Shown in pieces: positions 19,391-28,603 of a stretch of 64,000 nt of DNA. Below the pieces are notes generated by a model. The model did not search any database and was not told the origin of the DNA. It saw only the letters and a program-made list of their open reading frames with translations. Source of the stretch: Fidelibacterota bacterium. Its GTDB lineage: Bacteria; Fidelibacterota; Marinisomatia; SCGC-AAA003-L08; JACNLC01. Every line of letters begins with the position of its first letter. The first letter of the stretch is position 1. Made by a program: the position numbers and the translations under genes. The stretch covers positions 10,888 to 74,887 of the forward strand of contig JABHXA010000006.1 in assembly GCA_018657495.1 (NCBI GenBank), read 5' to 3'.

Positions 19391-20611
19391 ATGATAGTTA
19401 TTATAAGTATAATCGTGTTTGTTGTTGTTATTTTGATCCTGGTAACCGTTTTAAATATTGCCGAGAAACGACTTTTACCTCAGGGAGATGTAAGAATACT
19501 GATAAACGGTGATGAAGATAAATCACCGAAGGTTAAACCTGGTGGTACACTTCTCTCTTCAATGACAAATAATAAAATCTTTCTTCCATCTGCCTGCGGT
19601 GGTGGTGGTACTTGTGGCTTATGCACATGTCAGGTCTTTTCCGGCGGCGGAAATATCCTGCCTACTGAATTAAGTCATATATCCAGAACCGAAGCAAAAG
19701 AAAATTGGCGGCTTGCATGCCAGGTGAAAATTCGTGAAGATATGGATGTAAAAATCCCTGATGAAATTTTTAGCATCCGAAAATGGGAATGTACCGTTCG
19801 GTCTAATGAGAATGTCGCGACATTTATCAAGGAACTGGTTTTGGAATTACCTGCAGGTGAAGAATTAGTATTTAAATCTGGTGGATATATACAGATTGAC
19901 ATTCCAGAATATGAGGTAGGATTCAACACTTTTGAAGTTGAAACTGAATATCGTGAGGACTGGGATAAATTTCACATGTGGGATTTAAAGCATAAAAATG
20001 AAGAGCCAATATTCCGAGCTTATTCAATGGCAAACCATCCTGCAGAAGGAAATATTGTAATGCTTAATGTTAGAATTGCAACACCTCCGCCAAAACTTTG
20101 GAATGATGTACCACCAGGAATCGCCTCAACTTACATTTTTAATCTAAAACCTGGTGACAAAGTCATGGTCTCCGGTTCGTATGGTGAGTTCTTCCTTAAA
20201 GATACAGAAAAAGAAATTGTATTTGTCGGCGGTGGCGCTGGAATGGCACCGATGAGATCTCATATTTTTGATCTTTTTAAAACATTGAAAACAAAAAGAA
20301 AAGTATCATTCTGGTATGGTGCCAGATCCATGCGGGAGATGTTCTATCATGACCAATATCTTGAATTAGAAAAGGAATTCCCCAACTTTAGCTATAATGT
20401 GGCATTGTCAGAACCGATGAAAGAAGACAATTGGACAGGTCCAACTGGTTTTATCCATCAGGTATTGTATGATAATTATTTAGGAAATCATGAAGATCCT
20501 ACAGAAATTGAATATTATATGTGTGGTCCCCCAATGATGATTGAGGCTGCTGATAATATGATTTACAATCTTGGCGTTGAGCCCGAGAGCATAATGTATG
20601 ATAAATTTTAA
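19391..20611 (+). CDS. nqrF: Na+-translocating NADH-quinone reductase subunit F
   Basis: This NADH-oxidising subunit (406 residues) has an N-terminal membrane helix, a [2Fe-2S] ferredoxin domain with Cys69, Cys75, Cys78 and Cys110, and FAD/NADH-binding ferredoxin reductase domains (RAYSMANHP for [16 protein letters not shown] and CGPPMM for NADH). Electrons enter NQR here. All cofactor residues look intact. Confidence 0.96.
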   Translation: MIVIISIIVFVVVILILVTVLNIAEKRLLPQGDVRILINGDEDKSPKVKPGGTLLSSMTNNKIFLPSACGGGGTCGLCTCQVFSGGGNILPTELSHISRTEAKENWRLACQVKIREDMDVKIPDEIFSIRKWECTVRSNENVATFIKELVLELPAGEELVFKSGGYIQIDIPEYEVGFNTFEVETEYREDWDKFHMWDLKHKNEEPIFRAYSMANHPAEGNIVMLNVRIATPPPKLWNDVPPGIASTYIFNLKPGDKVMVSGSYGEFFLKDTEKEIVFVGGGAGMAPMRSHIFDLFKTLKTKRKVSFWYGARSMREMFYHDQYLELEKEFPNFSYNVALSEPMKEDNWTGPTGFIHQVLYDNYLGNHEDPTEIEYYMCGPPMMIEAADNMIYNLGVEPESIMYDKF

Positions 20612-20620
20612 TCTGCAGGG

Positions 20621-21673
20621 GTGAAATTGTTCAAACAAAAACTGAAAGTCCGATTAATACCGGGCTTTCTTTTTTTATGCATGATATTTTTATCATGTCA
20701 GGCAAATCCAGGTGTAATTGTCATTTCCGGCAACACCATGGGTACTACTTATATGATCAAGATTAACCATGAACATGAAGAGATATTAGATGCAGTTGTA
20801 ATAAAAAGTAAGATTGATTCCATTCTGGTCCAATTCAATCATGTAGTTTCAACATATGAACCAGATAGCGAAATATCACAATTCAATATCAGAAAATCTA
20901 CAGAATCGTTTTTATTATCGGAAACATTAAAAATAATAGTTCAGAGATCTCTGAGAATTTATGAACTTTCAAATGGGGCATTTGATATCACTATACATCC
21001 AATGGTGAAATTATGGGGATTTGGTAGTGATGGTCCAAAATGGTCACCGCCTGATGATGATATTATTCAAACTTTATTGAGTAAAATAGGCTCTGCTGGA
21101 TTGACATTAGATGATGATAGGCTGGTCAAATCTCATCCTGACCTTGAAATGGATTTAAGTGCCGTCGCTAAAGGTTATGGCGTTGATATTATCACTTCTT
21201 ATTTACATTCCCTAAATTATCAAGATTTTATGATCGAGGTTGGCGGTGAAATTTATTGCTCTGGAGATATGTCTGGAAAATTATGGACGATTGGTATAGA
21301 ATTACCAAATGATGGGGTTTTACCGGAAAACAAATTCGCTGGAATTATTTCTTTAGAAAATAAAGCATTGGCAACATCAGGGAATTATCGAAACTTTTTT
21401 ATAAAAGATAATGTGCGCTATTCACACACTATTGATCCTGAAACTGGTTATCCTGTAACCCATAATATTTCCAGTGTAAGTGTTGTTGCTGATGAATGTA
21501 TATATGCTGATGCACTCGCTACTGCAGTTATGGTAATGGGATCAGATAAGGGTATGAAGATGATCGAATCCATGGAGGGTGTTGAATGTTTGATTATAGA
21601 GGAATTAGCAACGGGAGAATTTCAAACTAAACCAAGTAGCGGGTTTAATCGATATATACGAAATGAAAGATAA
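20621..21673 (+). CDS. apbE: FAD:protein FMN transferase, lipoprotein
   Basis: This periplasmic flavin transferase attaches FMN through a phosphoester bond to Thr in NqrB and NqrC. The N-terminus is a lipoprotein signal (FLSC lipobox). The family motifs GTTYMIKI, WGFG and DLSAVAKGYGVD are present, and C-terminal SHTIDPETGYPV and DALATAVMVMG complete the active site. The GTG at 20621 overlaps its own G-rich ribosome site; a TTG two codons on (20627) has better spacing and could be the real start. Co-transcription with nqrA-F fits its job. Confidence 0.93.
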   Translation: MKLFKQKLKVRLIPGFLFLCMIFLSCQANPGVIVISGNTMGTTYMIKINHEHEEILDAVVIKSKIDSILVQFNHVVSTYEPDSEISQFNIRKSTESFLLSETLKIIVQRSLRIYELSNGAFDITIHPMVKLWGFGSDGPKWSPPDDDIIQTLLSKIGSAGLTLDDDRLVKSHPDLEMDLSAVAKGYGVDIITSYLHSLNYQDFMIEVGGEIYCSGDMSGKLWTIGIELPNDGVLPENKFAGIISLENKALATSGNYRNFFIKDNVRYSHTIDPETGYPVTHNISSVSVVADECIYADALATAVMVMGSDKGMKMIESMEGVECLIIEELATGEFQTKPSSGFNRYIRNER

Positions 21674-21678
21674 AAATT

Positions 21679-21840
21679 TTACTTATTATGACAATTTGCT
21701 TTTGTGGCATCACTGCATGAGCAGCTGCCGCCGGTATTACCACATGAACTATTCAAGTGTCTATTACCGAAAATTGTCCCAATTGAAAGTAAACCAACTG
21801 CGAGAAGAAAGATAAAAATTGTTAATAATACTGTTGTCAT
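21679..21840 (-). CDS. nqrM: Na+-NQR maturation protein NqrM
   Basis: This 53-residue open frame lies on the minus strand just beyond apbE. Its translation begins MTTVLLTIFIFLLAVGLLSI, a single membrane helix, followed by GTIFGNRHLNSSCGNTGG and a Cys-rich tail (Cys33, Cys40, Cys42, Cys50). NqrM proteins are short one-helix Cys-rich proteins needed to place iron between NqrD and NqrE; the helix, the (I/L)FG(R/N)...SCG motif and the location match. It is shorter than the usual 70 or so residues. It ends five bases after apbE, convergently. A weak AAGGA lies about 17 bases upstream of the ATG. Confidence 0.8.
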   Translation of the reverse strand: MTTVLLTIFIFLLAVGLLSIGTIFGNRHLNSSCGNTGGSCSCSDATKANCHNK

Positions 21841-21918
21841 AACACATAATTTATAATCCTTATGATATTCACTTTTAGTGATATAATATATTTACATCAA
21901 GAAAGAGAGAACCGTTGA

Positions 21919-23451
21919 ATGAAATCTGTTAAAATAATTTTTATTCTAATATTTATGTATTTAATGAATGGCAATTTGATCGCTCAATCCAGTCATGATA
22001 CTCATCAAACCTCTGACTCTGAAAAAACTTCAGAAACTGTTCATGGCGAAGAAGATAGCCAGCATTCAAAAGATGACGGCGAGCATCACTCCTTACATCT
22101 GGATGGTAGCACAGTAAATTTATTTTGGATTATTCCATTCATTGGAATTTTACTTTCCATCGCAGTATTACCTTTGATTGCACCTCATTTTTGGCATCAA
22201 CATTATGGCAAAGTTTCTCTTTTTTGGGGATCACTATTTATTATTTTATTTGGGGCGTATTATGGAACTAGTATGGCTGCCTTTTACCTGGCGGAGGTTT
22301 ACCTCGGTGAATTTATTCCGTTTATTGTTCTATTATTGACTCTGTTTACAGTTGCCGGCGGTGTCCAACTCACTGGTACGCTAAGGGGAAGTCCAATTGT
22401 GAATACTCTATTACTGCTTATCGGTACCGTTCTTGCCTCATGGATGGGTACCACTGGGGCTGCCATGCTATTGATACGTCCTATCATTCGAGCAAATGCA
22501 TGGAGAAATAAGAAAGTGCATATTATTGTATTCTTTATTTTCCTTGTTGCCAATATAGGCGGGTCATTGACGCCACTTGGAGATCCGCCGTTGTTTTTAG
22601 GATTTCTAAAAGGTGTTTCATTTTTCTGGACAACCACTCACATGTTAATGCCAATGATTTTTGTATCAGTCATTCTTTTAGTTCTGTTCTTTTTTCTTGA
22701 TTCCTATTTCTATAGGAAAGAGGGAACTCCTCCTGATGATGGTGTCAGGGAGCCATTGGGGATGAAAGGTAAGGCAAATCTGCTACTTCTGCCATTGGTG
22801 GTTGGCGCAGTACTGATTAGCGGTATTTGGCATCCTGATGCAACAAATCCTGATGATTGGGCGATCTATGCCTGGGGTACCTGCCTAATGACAAAAGGAG
22901 TTTTTGCACAGGTAGGTCTTTTACTAATTATTACCATTGTCTCATGGAAGATAACTCCAGCATCTGTGCGTCATGGTAACGGATTTACCTGGGAGCCAAT
23001 TCTTGAAGTCGGGAAATTGTTTGCCACCATATTTATTACAATGGTACCACCAATTGCTATTTTAAGAGCGGGAAGTGATGGAGCCTTAAAATTTATAATA
23101 GACATGGTGAAAAATCCTACCACAGGGGAATATGTAAATTCAATGTTTTTTTGGGCAACCGGAATACTGTCTAGCTTCCTTGATAATGCCCCAACTTATG
23201 TAGTATTTTTTAATACTGCAGGTGGTGATGCTAATATCCTGATGAATACATTTCCAGGTACATTGCTCGCCATATCTGCTGGGGCTGTATTCATGGGTGC
23301 AAATACGTATATAGGAAATGCACCCAACTTTATGGTCAAATCTATTGCAGAAGAAAATAAAATTGATATGCCCAGTTTTTTTGGTTATATGGTATGGTCA
23401 GTTGCTATACTTGTCCCAATCTTTATAATCACAACCTTTATTTTCTTTTAA
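21919..23451 (+). CDS. Na+/H+ antiporter, NhaD/CitMHS-like
   Basis: This 510-residue membrane protein has a signal-peptide-like start (to about residue 23), then a 40-residue His/Asp/Glu-rich hydrophilic segment, then about twelve helices. The repeated ion-binding hairpins are seen as GTTGAAMLLIRPIIRAN, NIGGSLTPLGDPPLFLG and SSFLDNAPTYVVFFN, characteristic of the ion transporter superfamily members annotated as sodium:proton antiporters. Lying directly after nqr, it fits a sodium cycle in which it returns Na+ pumped by NQR. Substrate is inferred. Confidence 0.85.
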   Translation: MKSVKIIFILIFMYLMNGNLIAQSSHDTHQTSDSEKTSETVHGEEDSQHSKDDGEHHSLHLDGSTVNLFWIIPFIGILLSIAVLPLIAPHFWHQHYGKVSLFWGSLFIILFGAYYGTSMAAFYLAEVYLGEFIPFIVLLLTLFTVAGGVQLTGTLRGSPIVNTLLLLIGTVLASWMGTTGAAMLLIRPIIRANAWRNKKVHIIVFFIFLVANIGGSLTPLGDPPLFLGFLKGVSFFWTTTHMLMPMIFVSVILLVLFFFLDSYFYRKEGTPPDDGVREPLGMKGKANLLLLPLVVGAVLISGIWHPDATNPDDWAIYAWGTCLMTKGVFAQVGLLLIITIVSWKITPASVRHGNGFTWEPILEVGKLFATIFITMVPPIAILRAGSDGALKFIIDMVKNPTTGEYVNSMFFWATGILSSFLDNAPTYVVFFNTAGGDANILMNTFPGTLLAISAGAVFMGANTYIGNAPNFMVKSIAEENKIDMPSFFGYMVWSVAILVPIFIITTFIFF

Positions 23452-23477
23452 ACTTTAGTTTAAGAAAGGACTCATCC

Positions 23478-23921
23478 ATGTTTAATCATATTTTAGTAGC
23501 AACCGATCTCAGTCTTAGAGCCGAAATGGCAACACAAAAAGCGGTCCAGTTGGCCCATCAATTTAATTCTAAAATTACCATGCTGAATGTTCATGATGAA
23601 TTCATGAATGATGATGAAATGCAAATGCTCAGAGTAAGTGTTGAAAAAATGAAGAATGAATTTTCTAAAACAGCATCTTCTGCAAAAGTTGAAATGAAAA
23701 AGATCATTCACGATTTGCATGCCGAAGATATCCAGGTAGATTTTTTAATCAGGGAAGGTAAAGCCAATAAAAAAATTCTGGATGAAGCAAAACGCCTCAA
23801 CGTAAGTTTGATTGTCATGGGAACCAATGGCAGGAGCAATCTCCATGATTATATTTTGGGCACAACATCCGAATATGTCGTGAGTAATGCTGAATGTCCC
23901 ATTCTGGTTGTACCAATATAA
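23478..23921 (+). CDS. Universal stress protein (UspA family)
   Basis: This single-domain protein has 147 residues. The N-terminal ILVATDLS and the C-terminal nucleotide-binding motif GTNGRSNLHDYILGTTSEYV followed by CPILVVP match ATP-binding Usp proteins. The start is ATG 23478 after AGAAAGGA; the open frame extends upstream into the antiporter gene but that is not supported. It is 26 bases downstream of the antiporter, so a role in regulating or protecting ion transport is possible but only inferred. Confidence 0.9.
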   Translation: MFNHILVATDLSLRAEMATQKAVQLAHQFNSKITMLNVHDEFMNDDEMQMLRVSVEKMKNEFSKTASSAKVEMKKIIHDLHAEDIQVDFLIREGKANKKILDEAKRLNVSLIVMGTNGRSNLHDYILGTTSEYVVSNAECPILVVPI

Positions 23922-24009
23922 ACATCAAAATAAATTAAAATAGAATGCAATTCAGGTATACACAATACTTGATTAATAGTAAATTTAGTACCTATTAATT
24001 GGAGACCTA

Positions 24010-24846
24010 ATGAAATCAATATTCAAAGTATTTATTTTCCTCGGATGTTTTTCAACTATTATAGCGCAGATGAAAGACGGAGAGCATACTGAATATTATA
24101 AAAATGGACGAATAAAACATATATCCCATATCAAAAATGAAGAACTTCATGGCAGTTTCACCTGGTATTATGAAAATGGAAATATCAAATTTGAACAAAA
24201 GTATGATCACGGTGAGATTGATGGTGAAACTATATATTATTACGAAAATGGTAGGAAACTGAGAGTAGAAAATTATTTTAATGGTATTGAAGACGGACTA
24301 TTCCAATATTACACTGAAAAAGGAAATCTTACCAGAGAGGAATCATATAAAGACGGTTATCTGCATGGGGATTTTAAAGAATATTATAAAAATGGTATTG
24401 TCAAAGCTGAAGGATATTACAATAATGATCTTGAGGATGGGAAATGGACCAAATATTATCAATCTGGAGAATTACATTCAGAGGAGCATTACAAGGATGC
24501 TGAAAAAGACGGATCGTGGATTATATATTTTGAATCCGGGCAGATAAAAATTAAAGAATTATATAATCAGGGATTATCTGATGGAAAATGGACTGGATTT
24601 TATTCGGATGGATCACCCAAGTTTATTCATTTTTGGCAGGACGGTTTGCCCCAGGGGAAATGGGAAGCATTTTATAATACAGGGGATAAACAATATATAA
24701 AACGGTTCCGATATGGCGTCGCTGACGGTGACTGGCTTGAATATTTTCCAGGTGGTCAACTAAAATCACAGGGAAAGTATATAAATGGTTCTAAAAGTAA
24801 AGGATGGATTGAATACAACTCCCGTGGAATGAGAATCTCAGGGTAA
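24010..24846 (+). CDS. MORN-repeat (YwqK-like) exported protein
   Basis: The product has 278 residues with a signal peptide ending near IIAQ (residue 20). The remainder consists of about eleven MORN-2-like repeats of 23 residues (YYENGxxxxExxYxxGxxDGxxxxYY). It resembles the lipoprotein at 909-1745 in repeat type and total length but lacks a lipobox Cys. It sits 16 bases before a PAS-kinase gene and may share its transcript. Molecular function is unknown. Confidence 0.75.
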   Translation: MKSIFKVFIFLGCFSTIIAQMKDGEHTEYYKNGRIKHISHIKNEELHGSFTWYYENGNIKFEQKYDHGEIDGETIYYYENGRKLRVENYFNGIEDGLFQYYTEKGNLTREESYKDGYLHGDFKEYYKNGIVKAEGYYNNDLEDGKWTKYYQSGELHSEEHYKDAEKDGSWIIYFESGQIKIKELYNQGLSDGKWTGFYSDGSPKFIHFWQDGLPQGKWEAFYNTGDKQYIKRFRYGVADGDWLEYFPGGQLKSQGKYINGSKSKGWIEYNSRGMRISG

Positions 24847-24861
24847 GTAACAAATAATAAT

Positions 24862-26316
24862 ATGAAATTACAACTCGATAAATCTTTTATTAGTGCAATG
24901 AATCTGGTGGAAAGTTCTCCAGATATGATAATAGCCGTGGATAATGACAGAAAAATAATTGAATTCAATGCAGCGGCAGAATTGATCTTTGGATATCAAA
25001 GGAAGGAGATAATTGGTGAACATATAAATAAACTGTATGCGAATCCTGAATTAGGCGTTGCTATCCATAAAAAGACATTGATTGATGGCCATCATACAAA
25101 TGAAATAAAAAATATCACAAAATCAGGTAAAACATTTTATAGTTATATTTCTACGTCGGTGCTTTATGATTACAAAGGTGAAAAAGTTGGTGTCATGGGG
25201 ATATCAAAAGATATTTCTGGACTCAGAAAATCAAAATCTGATATTACCGTTTCCTTAAAATATGCCAAGAGTATTATTGACTGTTCAATGGATATGATTA
25301 TTGCTGTTGATAGTGATCGAAATATTATAGAATTTAATAAAGCAGCTGAAAATACTTTTGGATACCAGGCTATAGAAGTTATTGGGAAAACAGTAGATAA
25401 TTTATATGCTGAACCTGAAGAGGGAAAAAATATAAATAAAAATGCAACTATGGCCGGAAGAGCATTAGGAGAAGTTCAGTCCAGAAAGAAAAATGGTGAG
25501 GTCTTTATCAGTCTTATCTCAGCCTCTGTATTATTGGATGAAGATGGAAATGAGGTCGGTATAATGGGAATCTCCAGGGATATCACTTCATTAAAAAGGG
25601 GCGAGGAAATCCTAAAAAGTTCTGAAGAGAAACATCGAATGCTTTCGATAGAACTGGCAGAGGCCAATATTATGAAAGAATTACTGTTAGATGTAATCAC
25701 TCACGATATGAAAAATACCCTTGGAACTCTAAATGGGATGTCAGAACTTCTTACAAATGAATACGGAAATAACGAACATGTTGATGTTATTGTACAATGT
25801 ACAAATAACTTGATGGATATCATTGACAATGCTTCTGTGCTTACTAAAGTAACTCTAGGAGAGGAAATCAGTAAAAAAAATATCAATCTGCTTCAGATGA
25901 TTTCCGATATCGCCAATGATTTCATTACCGTGCTTGAATCGTACCAAATTACGCTTCAAATGGAATTATCCTCAGATTTGACAGTCAAAGCAAATCCAAT
26001 AATTTCAGAAGTCTTTAAAAATTACGTAAGCAATGCCATTAAATATGGTCATGATGGAAAGCGGATCATAATCCATGGCTCAGAAACTGAGGACAGTGTT
26101 CTTATAAAGGTCATTGATTTTGGTACGACCATTGATGAGCAGGAATATGAAGCCATTTTTAAACGAAAAGTTCAGCTTGCCGGTACCAATAAAATTGGCA
26201 GGGGATTAGGTCTTGCAATCGTAAAACGTATTGCAAACTCGCATGATGCAGCAGTTGGAGTAATTCCAAACTCACCTTCAGGAAACCAATTCTATATCAA
26301 GTTCAATAAAAACTAA
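24862..26316 (+). CDS. Tandem-PAS sensor histidine kinase
   Basis: This soluble kinase (484 residues) has two similar PAS domains at about 10-120 and 135-245. They share a MIIAVD-DR-IIEFN-AAE-FGYQ pattern, indicating internal duplication. A phosphoacceptor helix follows with His281 in VITHDMKNTLG, then a HATPase domain with N box near Asn391 and the GRGLGLAIVKRIA box. No membrane helix is present, so it senses a cytoplasmic signal. It is followed by a stand-alone receiver and a convergent Hpt gene, suggesting a small phosphorelay. Confidence 0.9.
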   Translation: MKLQLDKSFISAMNLVESSPDMIIAVDNDRKIIEFNAAAELIFGYQRKEIIGEHINKLYANPELGVAIHKKTLIDGHHTNEIKNITKSGKTFYSYISTSVLYDYKGEKVGVMGISKDISGLRKSKSDITVSLKYAKSIIDCSMDMIIAVDSDRNIIEFNKAAENTFGYQAIEVIGKTVDNLYAEPEEGKNINKNATMAGRALGEVQSRKKNGEVFISLISASVLLDEDGNEVGIMGISRDITSLKRGEEILKSSEEKHRMLSIELAEANIMKELLLDVITHDMKNTLGTLNGMSELLTNEYGNNEHVDVIVQCTNNLMDIIDNASVLTKVTLGEEISKKNINLLQMISDIANDFITVLESYQITLQMELSSDLTVKANPIISEVFKNYVSNAIKYGHDGKRIIIHGSETEDSVLIKVIDFGTTIDEQEYEAIFKRKVQLAGTNKIGRGLGLAIVKRIANSHDAAVGVIPNSPSGNQFYIKFNKN

Positions 26317-26347
26317 TACTGGCAAATTGTATTTTTTAAGAAATTAG

Positions 26348-26749
26348 ATGTCTGATCAATTTATCAAACCAATGATACTTGTTGTTGAAGATGATATTCT
26401 TAACCAAAAATTAATTACATTCTATTTACGCGAAAAATATGACATGTGTTATGGGGCATCTGTCATCGAATCAAAAAAATGTCTCGAAGCTAATAATCCT
26501 GATCTTGTTTTATTAGATCTATCGCTTCTTGGAGGAGAGAATGGGCTGGAATTATGCTATTATATAAAAAATTCAGATAAATGGAATCATATTCCAGTAA
26601 TTGCCGTGACTGCACATGCCTTTTCCGAAACCAGGCAGGCATGTGAGGATGCCGGCAGTGATGCTTATATGACTAAACCAGTTAAAAAAAATGAACTGAT
26701 CAATATGATAGAAAAATATCTTCCATCAACAAAGAAACAAACAACTTAA
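26348..26749 (+). CDS. Single-domain response regulator (CheY-like)
   Basis: This 133-residue receiver domain has the acidic pair in VVEDD, the phosphoacceptor Asp57 in LVLLDLSLLGG, Thr88 in AVTAH and Lys110 in TKPVKK. No output domain is present. It lies 31 bases after the PAS kinase and its stop overlaps the end of the convergent Hpt gene by four bases. Confidence 0.9.
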   Translation: MSDQFIKPMILVVEDDILNQKLITFYLREKYDMCYGASVIESKKCLEANNPDLVLLDLSLLGGENGLELCYYIKNSDKWNHIPVIAVTAHAFSETRQACEDAGSDAYMTKPVKKNELINMIEKYLPSTKKQTT

Positions 26750-27159
26750 GTCGATAATTTCTCAGTCGCCTTTTTCAGCATCTGTTGAAATCCAGGCAAT
26801 AATAACTTAAGATCTGACAACAAACCATCCCGTGCAGCAAATTCGATATTCTTTCCAGCTTCAGTAAATTCATCAAAACCATAACCACCGCCAGTTCCCT
26901 TGACATTGTGTCCAAATTTTTGAATCTTTGGCAGGTTGTGATTTGGCAGATGATCATCAAAAATTTCATCTAATAAGTTTTGAAGATATTCCAAGTATTC
27001 CCTGGTTAGCTTTATAAATTCCGGATCTTTAAATAGTTCACTACTCATCCCATACCCCAACTTCATTAGATTGCGTAAATAATTATCTGTGTGTCCCCTT
27101 AAAATTAAGAAATAATACAATGTCAATTTGTGGATTTCAGAGGATTTACCATCAAACAT
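26746..27159 (-). CDS. Histidine phosphotransfer (Hpt) domain protein
   Basis: This protein of up to 137 residues contains the Hpt motif FGHNVKGTGGGYGF, with the phosphorylatable His84, followed by the helix typical of the fold. It probably shuttles phosphate to or from the adjacent receiver. The start is uncertain: internal ATGs at residues 32 and 38 would also give a complete Hpt domain. Confidence 0.8.
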   Translation of the reverse strand: MFDGKSSEIHKLTLYYFLILRGHTDNYLRNLMKLGYGMSSELFKDPEFIKLTREYLEYLQNLLDEIFDDHLPNHNLPKIQKFGHNVKGTGGGYGFDEFTEAGKNIEFAARDGLLSDLKLLLPGFQQMLKKATEKLST

Positions 27160-27495
27160 CAGACCTATCTATCAAATTGACTAATATATATTGAAATTAA
27201 ATAATTAAAAAAATCACCTGGAAACCAATGAGGTTATAAATGTGATGGTGGTACAGAAAACAGCCCTGAAATCGTGGATGTGTTAATTCGATATGATTAA
27301 CTATATATTGAATCATAATAAATCATTGTCTATATCATAACTGCAAGATTGAAACAAAGTCGTTTTGTTGATAAATCACATTTGAAGCCCAATAAGGCAA
27401 TTTCTCATGTTTGAACAGCGCCAGTTTAATACTAAATTCTCACCTTGAATTTCTTCATTTTTCTTGATTTAAAATTTAATACTTAGGAATAATAA
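27160..27495. other. Intergenic region before hisC-hppD
   Basis: These 336 AT-rich bases contain the divergent starts of the Hpt gene and the aminotransferase gene. I see no further gene, RNA or clear operator. Confidence 0.4.
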
Positions 27496-28590
27496 TTGCC
27501 ACTTGTACCAAAACATATATCTGTGCTGAGTCCATACAAAGCCGGTAAACCTATTGAAGAAGTAAAGAGAGAACTGGGGCTGGAAAAGATAATTAAACTG
27601 GCTTCCAATGAAAACCCATTGGGTCCTTCTCCCAAAGTACTCGAGGCTGTAATAAAGAGCTTGCCTGATACCAGTCGGTATCCTGATCCATCAGGATTTG
27701 AGCTACGGACAAAACTCGCTGACAAATTTAATTTGAAGATGGAGAATGTGATACTTGGTGCCGGCAGTGAGGGTATTATGTCAGCGATAATGCGGGCATT
27801 CCTTCTGCCAGGTGATGAGATAGTTGCAACCAGAAATTCATTCATCGGGTTCAAAGTTCTGGCAAATGCCTGCGGCAATAAAACAAACTGGATTGCCATG
27901 AAGGATTACCGCTATAATTTACCTGCCATGGCAGAATCCATCAGCGAATATACAAAAATTATTTATCTTGCCAATCCTGACAATCCAACCGGGAGTTATT
28001 TTAGCGTTAAAGAATTTGATACATTTATGGAAAAAGTCCCAGATCGAGTTCTTGTGATCCTGGATGAAGCATACTTTGAATATGCCATGTATACAGATGA
28101 CTATCCTGATTCTATGCATTACCGATATGATAATGTGATTACTTTACGGACATTTTCAAAAATTTACGGCCTGGCAGGATTCAGGGTGGGATATGGTTTT
28201 GCCCACAAAACATTGATTAGTAATTTGCTAAAGGTGAAGCTGCCATTTGAACCATCCGTACCAGCACAGGCGGCTGCCATTGCCAGCCTGGAAGATAGCG
28301 AATATCTTGAAAAATCACTGGCTGTCAATATTGAAGGAATGGAATTATTATCAAATACATTTATAAGTCATCAATTACGGTTTACCCCTTCTGTGACAAA
28401 TTTTTTGACGCTTGTATTTGAGGATGTCAAATTATCCAATCATATCAGTATGGAATTACTAAAACGTGGCGTTATTGTCAGAAATCTGATTAGTTTTGGA
28501 TTACCTGAATGCATCAGGGTGACCATTGGCACACAAGACGAAAATTTATTTTTTATCCAGCAACTGGAAGAAATTGTCAAATTAATCTAA
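27496..28590 (+). CDS. hisC: HisC-family aminotransferase, probably aromatic amino acid aminotransferase
   Basis: This PLP-dependent class I/II aminotransferase (364 residues) has the HisC hallmarks: KLASNENPLGPSP, NPDNPTGS, DEAYFEY and the PLP-lysine Lys222 in RTFSKIYGLAGFRVGYG. By sequence it would be called histidinol-phosphate aminotransferase, but no other his gene is present and it lies 13 bases before hppD. Members of this family also transaminate tyrosine and phenylalanine, which would supply 4-hydroxyphenylpyruvate to HppD. The start is TTG 27496, preceded by AGGA. Confidence 0.85.
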   Translation: MPLVPKHISVLSPYKAGKPIEEVKRELGLEKIIKLASNENPLGPSPKVLEAVIKSLPDTSRYPDPSGFELRTKLADKFNLKMENVILGAGSEGIMSAIMRAFLLPGDEIVATRNSFIGFKVLANACGNKTNWIAMKDYRYNLPAMAESISEYTKIIYLANPDNPTGSYFSVKEFDTFMEKVPDRVLVILDEAYFEYAMYTDDYPDSMHYRYDNVITLRTFSKIYGLAGFRVGYGFAHKTLISNLLKVKLPFEPSVPAQAAAIASLEDSEYLEKSLAVNIEGMELLSNTFISHQLRFTPSVTNFLTLVFEDVKLSNHISMELLKRGVIVRNLISFGLPECIRVTIGTQDENLFFIQQLEEIVKLI

Positions 28591-28603
28591 ATAGGAGAAT
28601 TAG

